From assembly GCA_050250875.1 (NCBI GenBank), contig JBFWNV010000016.1:1-64000 (forward strand): a stretch of DNA of 64,000 nt, given 5' to 3'. The position numbers and the translations under genes were made by a program. This DNA is from CAWAYR01 sp050250875 (GTDB taxonomy: Bacteria > Acidobacteriota > Vicinamibacteria > Vicinamibacterales > UBA2999). Each line of letters starts with the position of its first letter. Position 1 is the first letter of the stretch. A model generated the notes under the pieces. It was not told where the DNA came from and did no database searches. It worked only from the letters and a program-made list of their open reading frames with translations. Shown here in pieces: positions 8,556 through 15,987 of this stretch.

Positions 8556-9080
8556 CTAGGCGCCGGCGGCGCCGGGCGCGGCCGGCATGCCGGGCACCGT
8601 GCCTTTGGCCAGTTCCTGATCGATCATCAGCAGGCCGACGCCGGTCTTGCCGCCCAGGCGGATGCGGCCGAGGATGGCGCGCGCCGCCGCTTCCTCCTCC
8701 ATCTGCTCGTTGACGAACCACTGCAGCAGCACGACCGCCGGCCGGTCCTTGGCCGCCTCGGCCATCGCGTACAGCTCGTTGATCGACGCCGTGACCGCCT
8801 GTTCGTTCTGCAGCACGTGCGAGCACAGCGCCTCGGCCGAGTCCCACGTCATCGGCGGCTGCGCGACCGCCGGCAGCACCACTTTCTGATCGCGCTCGAC
8901 GAGGTGGTCGATGAACTTCCGCGCGTGCAGGATCTCGTCGCTCGACTGCTGGCGCATCCAGCTGGCGAAGCCAGGCAGGTCGTGTTCGCTCAACCACACC
9001 GACATCGCCAGGTACTCGTGCGAGGCCTTGAATTCGAGCTTCAGATGCTCGTTGATTCCCTTGAGGAGCTTGGCGTTCAT
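8556..9080 (-). CDS. Ferritin (FtnA-type)
   Basis: 174-residue non-haem ferritin, which oxidises Fe(II) and stores iron in a 24-subunit shell. It starts at 9080 (MNAKLLKGINEHLKLEF). The ferroxidase-type residues fall in the expected four-helix pattern: Glu in the LEFKASHEYLAMSVW helix, the DEILHARKFIDHLVER helix with ExxH, the NEQAVTASINELY helix, and WFVNEQMEEEA near residues 121-130. Length matches bacterial ferritins. The C-terminal Gly/Ala/Pro tail is variable in the family. It precedes the cupin gene by 11 bp, so the two are probably co-transcribed. Confidence 0.9.
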   Translation of the reverse strand: MNAKLLKGINEHLKLEFKASHEYLAMSVWLSEHDLPGFASWMRQQSSDEILHARKFIDHLVERDQKVVLPAVAQPPMTWDSAEALCSHVLQNEQAVTASINELYAMAEAAKDRPAVVLLQWFVNEQMEEEAAARAILGRIRLGGKTGVGLLMIDQELAKGTVPGMPAAPGAAGA

Positions 9081-9166
9081 GACGCCCAGCCTACCATGCG
9101 CGATCCGGCGCATCCGAACCTGAGACCGGGACGCAGGACAGCGGCGCCGCGGTGACGCCGGCGCGG

Positions 9167-9403
9167 TCAGCGCGACGACCGTCGCCGGGCGAGCTCGAAG
9201 GCCAGGCCGCCGAGCAGCACGAACAGCGACGTGCCGACGAGCGCCACCGGCGCCAGGTCCTGGCCGGCGAAGTACACGGCCGCGGCCATGGCGACGACGG
9301 CGCCGATCGCGGTGGCCGCGACCATCCACGCGGCGGGACGGGAGTCGTTCGAGGACGAAGGCATCGAGGCCTCGTGGAATTGTCGCACGCGGAAGAGGGT
9401 CAT
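9167..9403 (-). CDS. Small two-helix membrane protein (78 aa), unknown function
   Basis: 78-residue protein with two hydrophobic stretches (about 26-45 and 51-70) separated by a short AGQDLAP loop and ending in RRRSSR, so both termini are probably cytoplasmic by the positive-inside rule. Its ATG at 9403 overlaps the mltB stop in an ATGA junction, indicating translational coupling; an internal ATG at 9364 is an alternative start. Not recognised as a named family. The coupling suggests a minor envelope partner of the transglycosylase, which is inference only. Confidence 0.6.
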   Translation of the reverse strand: MTLFRVRQFHEASMPSSSNDSRPAAWMVAATAIGAVVAMAAAVYFAGQDLAPVALVGTSLFVLLGGLAFELARRRSSR

Positions 9404-10449
9404 CGCAGCCGATCCCCGAGCAGCGCCACGCTGAGCGCATAGGGATGCGCACAGTTGTAGCCGAGAATCGCCTCGTAATTGCCGTAGACCAGGTAGTTGA
9501 CGCCACCGGTGGCGAGCAGCGACGCCTGGCGGTCGACCTTCGGCAGCGCCCCGCCGCTGGCGGTGCGTACGCCCATCGCCTGCCAGGCGGCCAGCGGCCG
9601 GCGCTGCGACAAGGCGCGCTCGGCCCGGCAGCCCTCGCCCCGCGACCCGGCCCGCTCGATCATCTCGGCGGCGGGCGCCGGCAGCCGCACCGGCCGGCCC
9701 CAGGTCGCGGTGCCGTCCCACCCGTAGGCCTTCAGGTAGTTGGCGATCGAGGCGAAGACGTCGGCGGGGCTGCCCCAGATGTCGCGTTCGCCGTCGCCGT
9801 CGAAGTCTTCGGCGTAGCGCAGGTAACTCGACGGCATGAACTGCGGCTGGCCCATCGCCCCGGCCCACGAGCCCTTGAGGTCGTCGAGCGACGCGTGGCC
9901 GCGTTCGACGATGCGCAGCGCGTCGAACAGCTCGTTCTTGAACAGCGTGCCGCGGCGGCCGTCGTAGGCCAGCGTGGCCAGTGCCTGCACGGTGGGCCTG
10001 ACGCCGGTGAAGCGGCCGAAGTTCGACTCGAGGCCCCACACCGCCAACAGGTAGCGCGGCTGCACGCCGTAGGCCTTGCCCACCCGGGCGAGCAGAACAC
10101 GATGCCGGCGGGCCATCTCCCGCGCCCGGCGCACCGTAGCGGGGGTGAGCCGCCGCCGGACGTATTGGTCGACCGTCAGCACGACTTCCGCCTGCCCGCG
10201 GTCGCGTTCGACGACGACCGGCAGCGGCGTCAGGCCATCGAGGGCCCGGGCCGCGACGGCCTCCGAGATGCCGCGCTCGACGGCTTCGGCTCTGACCTCG
10301 CCGAGAAATGCCGTGAACTTCGCCTCGTCGATGGCCTCAGGCGTCTGCGCGGCGCGCGGCACCGCCGCGGCGGCGGCCAGCACCGCCACCATCAGCGCGG
10401 CACGAACGGAGAGCGGGTGAGGGGCGGTCACCGTAGATCCATTGTGCAC
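9400..10449 (-). CDS. mltB: Lytic murein transglycosylase, MltB family
   Basis: 349-residue periplasmic lytic transglycosylase that cleaves peptidoglycan between MurNAc and GlcNAc to form 1,6-anhydro ends. An N-terminal Ala-rich signal ends near AAVPRAAQ. The lysozyme-like domain has the catalytic Glu141 in VWGLESNFG, followed by family segments GAMGQPQFMPSSYLRYA and DFDGDGERDIWGS, the latter a Ca-binding EF-hand-like loop seen in Slt35/MltB. The C-terminus (GGVNYLVYGNYEAILGYN) matches the conserved MltB end. No lipobox is evident, so it may be soluble. It is the first gene of a pair with the 78-residue membrane protein. Confidence 0.9.
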   Translation of the reverse strand: MHNGSTVTAPHPLSVRAALMVAVLAAAAAVPRAAQTPEAIDEAKFTAFLGEVRAEAVERGISEAVAARALDGLTPLPVVVERDRGQAEVVLTVDQYVRRRLTPATVRRAREMARRHRVLLARVGKAYGVQPRYLLAVWGLESNFGRFTGVRPTVQALATLAYDGRRGTLFKNELFDALRIVERGHASLDDLKGSWAGAMGQPQFMPSSYLRYAEDFDGDGERDIWGSPADVFASIANYLKAYGWDGTATWGRPVRLPAPAAEMIERAGSRGEGCRAERALSQRRPLAAWQAMGVRTASGGALPKVDRQASLLATGGVNYLVYGNYEAILGYNCAHPYALSVALLGDRLR

Positions 10450-10517
10450 CGTCCGGCGCCGCGCCCGTCGGCGCGCGAGGCGCCCGGCACTATGCTGAAC
10501 GGCACACGGAGATCGAC

Positions 10518-10838
10518 ATGCCCTTGTATCGGCTCGACACCCTCAGCACCCGAGAGCTGTTCCCCGGCTTCACGGCGCGGCTCGTGCACACGCCGCGGAT
10601 CTCGCAGTCGTTCGTCGACGCCACGGCCGGATCGACCTTTCCGGAACACCAGCACCCGCACGAGCAGGTGGTCACGGTGCTCGCCGGCGAACTGGAACTG
10701 GTGGTGGCCGGCGAACCCTACCGCCTCACGCCCGGGACCACGTTCGTGATCCCGCCGGATACCCCGCACTCCGGCCGGGCGATCGTCGACACGCGGGTAC
10801 TCGACACCTTCGCCCCGACCCGGGAGGACTATCGGTAG
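10518..10838 (+). CDS. Single-domain cupin
   Basis: 106-residue cupin. Motif 1 is STFPEHQHPHEQVVTVLAGELELV and motif 2 is GTTFVIPPDTPHSG, containing the His/Glu metal set. GGAG sits about six bases before the ATG at 10518. Members act as metal-dependent enzymes or small-molecule sensors; nothing here identifies the ligand. It is divergent from mltB with a 68-bp gap and convergent with the SDR gene that ends 16 bp downstream. Confidence 0.8.
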   Translation: MPLYRLDTLSTRELFPGFTARLVHTPRISQSFVDATAGSTFPEHQHPHEQVVTVLAGELELVVAGEPYRLTPGTTFVIPPDTPHSGRAIVDTRVLDTFAPTREDYR

Positions 10839-10854
10839 AGCCGGGGCTCGGTCC

Positions 10855-11643
10855 CTAGAGCGCCGTCATCGCCCCGCCGTCCACCGTGATGGCCTGGCCG
10901 CTGATGTAGCGGGCGGCGTCGGACGCCAGGAAGACGAGCAGGTTGGCGAATTCCTCGGGCTCGCCGATGCGGCCGAGCGGAATCGCGGCGACCGATTCCT
11001 GCCGCACCTGCGCCACGTCCACGCCGCGCCGGGAGGCGGTGGCGCTGTCGAGCTCGTCGATCCGCTCCGTCTGGATGCGCCCCGGGGCGACGACGTTGAC
11101 GAGGATCCTGTCGGGGCCCAGTTCGCGGGCCAGCGTCTTGGCCAGGCCCCACACGCCGGCGCGCAGCGTGTTCGAGGTGACCAGGCCCGGCACCGGCTGC
11201 TTGATCGACGACGAGGCGATGGTCAGGATGCGCCCGCCGCCGGCCTTCTTCAGCTCGGGCACGGCCGCCTGCACCAGGCGGATGAAGCTGAGCAGATTCT
11301 GCTCGAACGCCTTCTGCCACTGGGCGTCGGTGATGGTCAGGAACGGGCCCGACGGCGGGCCGCCGGCGTTGTGCACGACGATGTCGAGCCCGCCGAGCGC
11401 GGCCGCGGCGTGTTCGACCAGCCGTGCCGCGTCGTCGGCCGAACTCACATCGGCGACCAGCGCCTCGACGCGGGCCCCGGTGGCGGCGCGGATCTTCGCC
11501 GCCGCCTCGTCGATGCGGGCCTGGTCGCGGCTGCACATGACGACCGCGGCGCCCTCGCGGGCGAGGCCGAGGGCGGAAGCGTAACCGAGGCCGCGGCTGG
11601 CGGCGAGGACGAGGGCGCGCTTTCCGTTCAGCTTCAGGTCCAT
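10855..11643 (-). CDS. SDR-family protein resembling FabG but lacking the YxxxK pair
   Basis: 262-residue Rossmann-fold short-chain dehydrogenase/reductase. The nucleotide loop is AASRGLGYASA (normally TGxxxGxG), with VHNAGGPP for NNAG and the usual substrate-side SSS. The catalytic Tyr and Lys of YxxxK are absent: that stretch reads TSNTLRAGVWGLAKT. A FabG-like SDR subgroup with an incomplete catalytic tetrad is known, so this is probably a lineage feature rather than decay. The C-terminus (YISGQAITVDGGAMTAL) is fully conserved. Last gene of a four-gene operon, 24 bp after the DHDPS-like gene. Whether it is an oxidoreductase or a binding protein is open. Confidence 0.82.
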   Translation of the reverse strand: MDLKLNGKRALVLAASRGLGYASALGLAREGAAVVMCSRDQARIDEAAAKIRAATGARVEALVADVSSADDAARLVEHAAAALGGLDIVVHNAGGPPSGPFLTITDAQWQKAFEQNLLSFIRLVQAAVPELKKAGGGRILTIASSSIKQPVPGLVTSNTLRAGVWGLAKTLARELGPDRILVNVVAPGRIQTERIDELDSATASRRGVDVAQVRQESVAAIPLGRIGEPEEFANLLVFLASDAARYISGQAITVDGGAMTAL

Positions 11644-11667
11644 GACGGCTCCCAGAGTCGCCGCGGC

Positions 11668-12585
11668 TCAGGCCACGGCCAGCGGGCCGGGCCGGTCGAG
11701 CCCCAGCCGTGTCAGCAGGTCGTCGAGGTCGGCCAGCGTGGCGGCGTCGACCGCGGCGAACGGCGCCCGCGCCCGCGCCGAGGCGATGACGCCGCGCCGC
11801 TGGTACAGGTGCTTGCGCAGCGCCAGGTTGATGCGCGGCTGATTCTCGAAACGAATCAGCGGGCAGTAGGTGTAGAACACGCGGGCCGCGGTGTCGGCGT
11901 CGCCGGCGGCGTGGGCGCGGTGGATCGCCACCAGGATCTCGGGAAAGGCGAAGCCGGTCATCGTGCCGACGGCGCCGTGGCGCAGCTCTTCGAGGAACAT
12001 CATCCCGCCGAGCCCGCCGAACACCCGCACCGCCGGATTGGCCGCCAGCACCTGGCTCACCTTCATCGGCGACGGCTCGTCTTCGAGCTTGAGATGGACC
12101 AGACGCGGCGAGGCGGCGGCCAGCCCGGCGATGAGCTCCGGGCTCATGGTGATGCCGCCGACCGCTGGCGGGAAGTCCTGGACGACCACGGGGATGTCGA
12201 TGGCCTCGGCGACGGCGAGATAGTGCGCACGCAGTGCGGCGTCGTTGCTGCGCGCCAGCCGCGGCGGGGCCACCATCACGGCGCGGGCCCCCAGGGCGGC
12301 GGCGCGGCGGCTGAAGGCGATGCACCCGTCGGTGCCGGCGTGGGTCGTGCCGACGCAGATCGGAAACGCCGGGCCGGCGGCCTCGAGCGTGGCCCCGATC
12401 ACCCGATCGCGCTCGGCATCGGTGAGCTTGTCGGCCTCGCCGAGCACGCCGAGAATCGTCATGCCCTGCACGCCGGTGTCGCGTGTGAACGTCGTCAGCC
12501 GCGCCAACGACTCGAGGTCGAGCGAGCCGTCGGGGTGGAACGGCGTCGGCGTGATGTTGAAGACGCCCTGCAGGAAGTCGGACAT
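11668..12585 (-). CDS. Dihydrodipicolinate synthase-family lyase/aldolase (not DapA-like in key residues)
   Basis: 305-residue TIM-barrel protein of the DHDPS/N-acetylneuraminate lyase family, which forms a Schiff base between an active-site Lys and a 2-oxo acid. It starts at 12585 (MSDFLQGVFNITPTPF). The Lys is visible in LVHLKLED, and the GVLGE segment matches the carboxylate-binding loop. The segment that holds the catalytic Tyr in DapA (YNxPxRT) reads QDFPPAVGG, arguing against lysine biosynthesis and for a catabolic lyase. It lies 31 bp after the AroM-like gene and 24 bp before the SDR in one operon. Substrate unknown. Confidence 0.84.
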   Translation of the reverse strand: MSDFLQGVFNITPTPFHPDGSLDLESLARLTTFTRDTGVQGMTILGVLGEADKLTDAERDRVIGATLEAAGPAFPICVGTTHAGTDGCIAFSRRAAALGARAVMVAPPRLARSNDAALRAHYLAVAEAIDIPVVVQDFPPAVGGITMSPELIAGLAAASPRLVHLKLEDEPSPMKVSQVLAANPAVRVFGGLGGMMFLEELRHGAVGTMTGFAFPEILVAIHRAHAAGDADTAARVFYTYCPLIRFENQPRINLALRKHLYQRRGVIASARARAPFAAVDAATLADLDDLLTRLGLDRPGPLAVA

Positions 12586-12616
12586 TGAACGGCGGCGGCG
12601 GCGCGGCGGCCGTAGC

Positions 12617-13297
12617 TTACAGCATGGCCGCGGCCAGGCGGGCGACGAGCGCCTGCACGGCGACGACCGGCAGCCCGGAGCGCGCGGCCAGCTCGGCGCG
12701 TTCGGCCTCGGCGTGGCCCATGCAGTCGAGCACGACGAGCGCGAGGTCGCGGTGCTGCAGCGCCGTGGCCGCCGACGCGATCGCGTCGGGGCGGCCGGGC
12801 GCGGCATGGGTGACGATCACGTCGAACCCGTCGCCACGCCACTTGGCCTCCGCCCACGGCACCTGCGCGGCGTTGGGCGTCACGACGCCCAGCCGTCGTC
12901 CCGCGGCCAGCGCGCCGACCGCGGCCGGCACGACGCGCCCGGGAACCAGCACCGGCACCGCGCACGGCACGGCCGGGAACTCGCCGGCACAGGCCACGAC
13001 CACGACCCGCGCGCCGGCCGCGGCCACGGCGGCGGCGGCCGCCGCCACCCGCGGCACCAGGCGATCGCGTGGCACCTCGACGGCGGTGCCATCGGCCAGC
13101 CGCACCAGCAGCGGATACGGCCCCGGGGCGATCAGCGCGGCGAGGTCGGCAGCCGCGACGCCGTCGATCGCGCCGATCACGCGGATCTCGGCGTCGGGGG
13201 CCGCGGCGCCGAACGCCGCGGCCAGGTCGGGACGCGGGGTCTGGCCGATCGTGACGACGCCCAGCATCGGCCGGGCGGCTCCCCGGTCATGGCTCAT
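12617..13297 (-). CDS. AroM-family protein
   Basis: 226-residue protein of the AroM family, a function-unknown relative of the Asp/Glu/hydantoin racemase fold. Seen: the family opening GVVTIGQTPRPDL, a central VVACAGEFP stretch with a Cys, the VLDCMGHAEAERAEL motif with the second Cys, and the ending ALVARLAAAML that closely matches E. coli AroM. The start at 13297 overlaps the upstream amidohydrolase stop as ATGA, so the two are translationally coupled. Paired Cys residues in this fold serve as acid/base pairs in racemases, so a racemase or isomerase role beside a cyclic amidohydrolase is plausible but inferred. Confidence 0.8.
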   Translation of the reverse strand: MSHDRGAARPMLGVVTIGQTPRPDLAAAFGAAAPDAEIRVIGAIDGVAAADLAALIAPGPYPLLVRLADGTAVEVPRDRLVPRVAAAAAAVAAAGARVVVVACAGEFPAVPCAVPVLVPGRVVPAAVGALAAGRRLGVVTPNAAQVPWAEAKWRGDGFDVIVTHAAPGRPDAIASAATALQHRDLALVVLDCMGHAEAERAELAARSGLPVVAVQALVARLAAAML

Positions 13298-14715
13298 GGC
13301 GTCGCCGGAGTGGCCGCGGGCGCGAGCGCCACGGGCCGGAGCAGGCGTCCGTGGCCGCGCGCCCCGATGACCTGGCCGTCGCGATACACCGACGCGCCGC
13401 GCACGATCGTGTGCACGACCCGGCCGTGCAGGGTCAGGCCGTCGTAGATCCGCATGTTGTCGCGGGACCTGGTCACCGCCGAGCGGTGGTCGTAGGTCCA
13501 GGTCGCGCCCAGATCGACGAGCGTGAGATCGGCGTCGGCGCCCGGCTCGAGGCGGCCCTTGCCGGCCAGCCGGAACAGCCGCGCGGCGTTCTCGGCCAGC
13601 AGCGCCGGCACCGCCTCCAGCGTGAGCCAGCCGTCGTGGACGGCGGTGAGCATCAGCGGCACCAGGGTCTCGAGTCCGGCCAGGCCGGGCGGGGCCGCGA
13701 AGATGTCGTCGGCGCCGGCATCCTTGTCGGCGGCCAGGAAGGGCGAGTGGTCGGTACCGATCACGTGGACCGATCCGTCGCGCACGGCCGCGCGCAGCCC
13801 GTCGCGCTCGGCCAAGCTGCGCAGCGGCGGATTGCACTTGGCGTAGGGCCCCAGACGGTCGAGCGCCTCGTCGGTGAAGAACAGATAGGGCGGGCAGGTC
13901 TCGACCGTGGCGTCCACGCCGCGGGCGCGCGCATCGTGCACCAAGCGGGCGGCGCGCGGGCTCGAGCAGTGCACCACCTGGACGGCCGCCCCCAGGTCCG
14001 CGGCCAGGGCCAGCACCATCGCCACCGACAGGTCCTCGACGATCGCCGGGCGGCTCTCGGCGTGGGCGCGCCCGGTGCGGCGCCCGGCCCCAGCGAGCTG
14101 GCGCTGCAGGGTTTCGAACGCCGGCGTGTACTCGCAGTGGAAGCAGTGGCGCAGGCCGGTGGCGGCCACGGCGCGCATCACCTCGCGCAGCGCGACGACG
14201 TCGGTGCACCACAGGCCGTGGAACTCGTCGAGCCGGGCCGGCGGCGGCGGCTGCAGGAACGTCTTGAACGCGATCGCCCCGGCCGCCGCCTGACCGGCGA
14301 TGGCGTCGAGATTCTCGTGGCCGGCGCCGCCGTAGAGCGCGAAGTCGACGAGCGCGTCCGCTTCGAGCAGGGCGGCACGACGGGTCAGCGCGTCGCCAGA
14401 GTTGGTCGGCAGCTTCGCGATCGGCATCTCGAAGATCGTCGTGATGCCACCGGCCGCCGCCGCCGCGGTGCCGGACGCGAAGTCCTCACGCTCGGGCACA
14501 CCCGGATGGCGGGTGTGGACGTGCGTGTCGATGACGCCGGGCAGGATGTGCAGGCCGCGCGCGTCGACGACCTCGGCTGGACGCGCCGGCCCGCCCGGCG
14601 GCAGGAGCGCGGCGATACGGCCGCCGACCACGGCCAGGTCGGCGGCACGCACTCCGCCGGACGTGACCAGGCGGCCGCCGGCGATCAGCCGATCGCACAC
14701 CACGGCGGCGATCAT
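13294..14715 (-). CDS. Allantoinase/dihydroorotase-like cyclic amidohydrolase
   Basis: 473-residue cytoplasmic cyclic amidohydrolase that hydrolyses ring amides such as allantoin, hydantoin or dihydropyrimidine. Seen: PGVIDTHVHTRHPG (HxH metal pair), AIAFKTFLQ (carboxylated Lys), the His ligands in HCFHCEY and VVHCSSP, TCPPYLFFTDEAL, YAKCNPPLRS and GTDHSPF (metal Asp). This matches allantoinase and hydantoinase more than PyrC. First gene of a minus-strand operon that continues with an AroM-like protein (four-base overlap), a DHDPS-like lyase and an SDR. No ureidoglycolate or purine genes are nearby, so allantoin as substrate is not supported by context. Divergent from the coiled-coil gene by 50 bp. 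Confidence 0.86.
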   Translation of the reverse strand: MIAAVVCDRLIAGGRLVTSGGVRAADLAVVGGRIAALLPPGGPARPAEVVDARGLHILPGVIDTHVHTRHPGVPEREDFASGTAAAAAGGITTIFEMPIAKLPTNSGDALTRRAALLEADALVDFALYGGAGHENLDAIAGQAAAGAIAFKTFLQPPPPARLDEFHGLWCTDVVALREVMRAVAATGLRHCFHCEYTPAFETLQRQLAGAGRRTGRAHAESRPAIVEDLSVAMVLALAADLGAAVQVVHCSSPRAARLVHDARARGVDATVETCPPYLFFTDEALDRLGPYAKCNPPLRSLAERDGLRAAVRDGSVHVIGTDHSPFLAADKDAGADDIFAAPPGLAGLETLVPLMLTAVHDGWLTLEAVPALLAENAARLFRLAGKGRLEPGADADLTLVDLGATWTYDHRSAVTRSRDNMRIYDGLTLHGRVVHTIVRGASVYRDGQVIGARGHGRLLRPVALAPAATPATP

Positions 14716-14765
14716 ATGCGACCGGCGGTGAGCGGCCTCGCTTCGCGGTAGAGTCCACGGCGGCC

Positions 14766-15530
14766 ATGTCCGACCTCGACGCCCGCATCGACGCGCTCTA
14801 CCAGGGGCCGCTCGACGCCTTCACCGATGCCCGCAACGCGCTGGCGAAGGCCGAGAAGCGTCCCGACCTGAAGACGCTCGCCAAGCCGAGCCTGCCGGCG
14901 TGGGCGGTCAACCAGATCTACTGGCACCGGCGGGCGGCGTTCGACCGGCTGATCGCCGCCGCCGAGGCGGTGCGGCGCGCGCACGGCGACACGCTGGCCG
15001 GCCGCAACGCCGACGTCCGCGCCGCCGAACAGGCGCACGCCGAGGCCATCAAGGCCGTGCTCGGTGAGGCGCGCGACGTCCTCGTCGCCGCCGGCCATCC
15101 GGCCACGCCGGCGACGCTCGAGGCCGTGCGCGACACGCTCCAGGTGCTGCCGTCGCCCGCGGCCACCGGCCGCCTGGTGAAGCCGCTCGCCCCGACCGGC
15201 TTCGCGGCGTTGGCCGGCGTCGCGGTGGCCGACCGGCCGCCGCTGCGCGTGGTGGCGCCGGCGGCGCGAGCGGCGCCGCCGCCCTCCCCCGCCGACGCCG
15301 CCGCCGAAGCCGAGGCCGCCCGCGTCCGCGCGCAGCGTGAGGCCGAGCGGGAGAGGCGCGAACGCCGCAAGGCCGCCGAGAAGGCCGTCGAGGACGCACG
15401 GGCGGCGCTGCGCCGCGCCGAGATCGCCCTCGACGACGCCGAGCGCGTGGTCGCGAAGCGACGCACCGAGCGCGACCTCGCCGCCGCCGCGCACACCCGG
15501 CTGGTGGCTGAACTGGAACGCTTGCGCTAG
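14766..15530 (+). CDS. Coiled-coil protein of unknown function
   Basis: 254-residue soluble protein. The N-terminal half is helical and contains KTLAKPSLPAWAVNQIYW near residues 38-55, a segment (LxKPSxxAWxxNxL) I associate with uncharacterised actinobacterial and acidobacterial proteins. The C-terminal third (about 185-254) is a charged coiled coil rich in Ala, Glu and Arg, joined by a Pro/Ala linker. No signal peptide, catalytic motif or membrane helix is seen. It is divergent from the cyclic-amidohydrolase operon and followed directly by a DUF3500 remnant. I do not assign a role. Confidence 0.7.
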   Translation: MSDLDARIDALYQGPLDAFTDARNALAKAEKRPDLKTLAKPSLPAWAVNQIYWHRRAAFDRLIAAAEAVRRAHGDTLAGRNADVRAAEQAHAEAIKAVLGEARDVLVAAGHPATPATLEAVRDTLQVLPSPAATGRLVKPLAPTGFAALAGVAVADRPPLRVVAPAARAAPPPSPADAAAEAEAARVRAQREAERERRERRKAAEKAVEDARAALRRAEIALDDAERVVAKRRTERDLAAAAHTRLVAELERLR

Positions 15531-15570
15531 AGTGACGCGCCATGCGCCCGCCACGGGCGTCGCCCCTTGA

Positions 15571-15918
15571 TCCTCGCGACCGGCGCTCAAGGCGCAGCTG
15601 CTGGCGCTGGCCGGGCTCTACGTCGGTAACCTGCGCGACGAGCACGCCCGCGTGCGCATGGCGGAGGTGGCGGCGCACCTCGACGACACCTGGTTCGCCT
15701 GGGCCGGCGGCGTCGGCGACGACGCGGTCTTCTACTACCGCATCCACTCGCCGGTCATCCTGATCGAATTCGACCACCAGATGCCGGTCGGCACGACCAG
15801 GCTCTTCCCGGCCCGCCGCCCGACCCGGGCGCACATCCACACCGTGGTCCGCACCCCCAACGGCAACGACTACGGCAAGGACCTGCTGCGCCAGCACCTG
15901 CTGGCGCACCCGCACTAG
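15571..15918 (+). pseudogene. DUF3500 C-terminal remnant
   Basis: About 115 codons matching the C-terminal end of DUF3500 proteins, secreted proteins usually over 300 residues. Seen in one frame: LAGLYVGNLRDEHA, then DDTWFAWAGG, FYYRIHSPVILIEFDHQ, and the hallmark AHIHTVVRTPNGNDYG ending. The frame is closed by a TGA at 15568-15570, and no DUF3500-like sequence is visible upstream in any frame before the preceding gene ends at 15530, so the first two thirds are deleted. A GTG at 15652 could still start an 88-residue peptide, but no ribosome site precedes it. The stop codon merges into the palindrome at 15918. Confidence 0.78.
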
Positions 15919-15974
15919 GGGTCAGACCCCATTCTGGGCCGGACCAGAATAGGGGTCAGACCCCTTTCTGGCCC
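15918..15974. repeat. GGGGTCAGACCCC double palindrome
   Basis: Two copies of GGGGTCAGACCCC (15918-15930 and 15952-15964), each self-complementary, flank an inner ATTCTGG...CCAGAAT inverted pair (15931-15937 and 15944-15950). The whole reads as one long imperfect hairpin with roughly 20-bp arms. It lies between the DUF3500 remnant and the convergent cytochrome c gene. Words of this kind are scattered between genes in many GC-rich genomes. It may also act as a bidirectional terminator, though no U-tract is seen. Confidence 0.75.
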
Positions 15975-15987
15975 TGGCCAGACTTCG

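Noticed and set aside
13294..14715. Calling the cyclic amidohydrolase allantoinase (allB)
   Set aside because: Family motifs also fit hydantoinase and dihydropyrimidinase, and no allantoin genes are nearby.
15652..15918. Small stand-alone gene of 88 codons
   Set aside because: It is only the end of a DUF3500 domain without a ribosome site; treated as a remnant.
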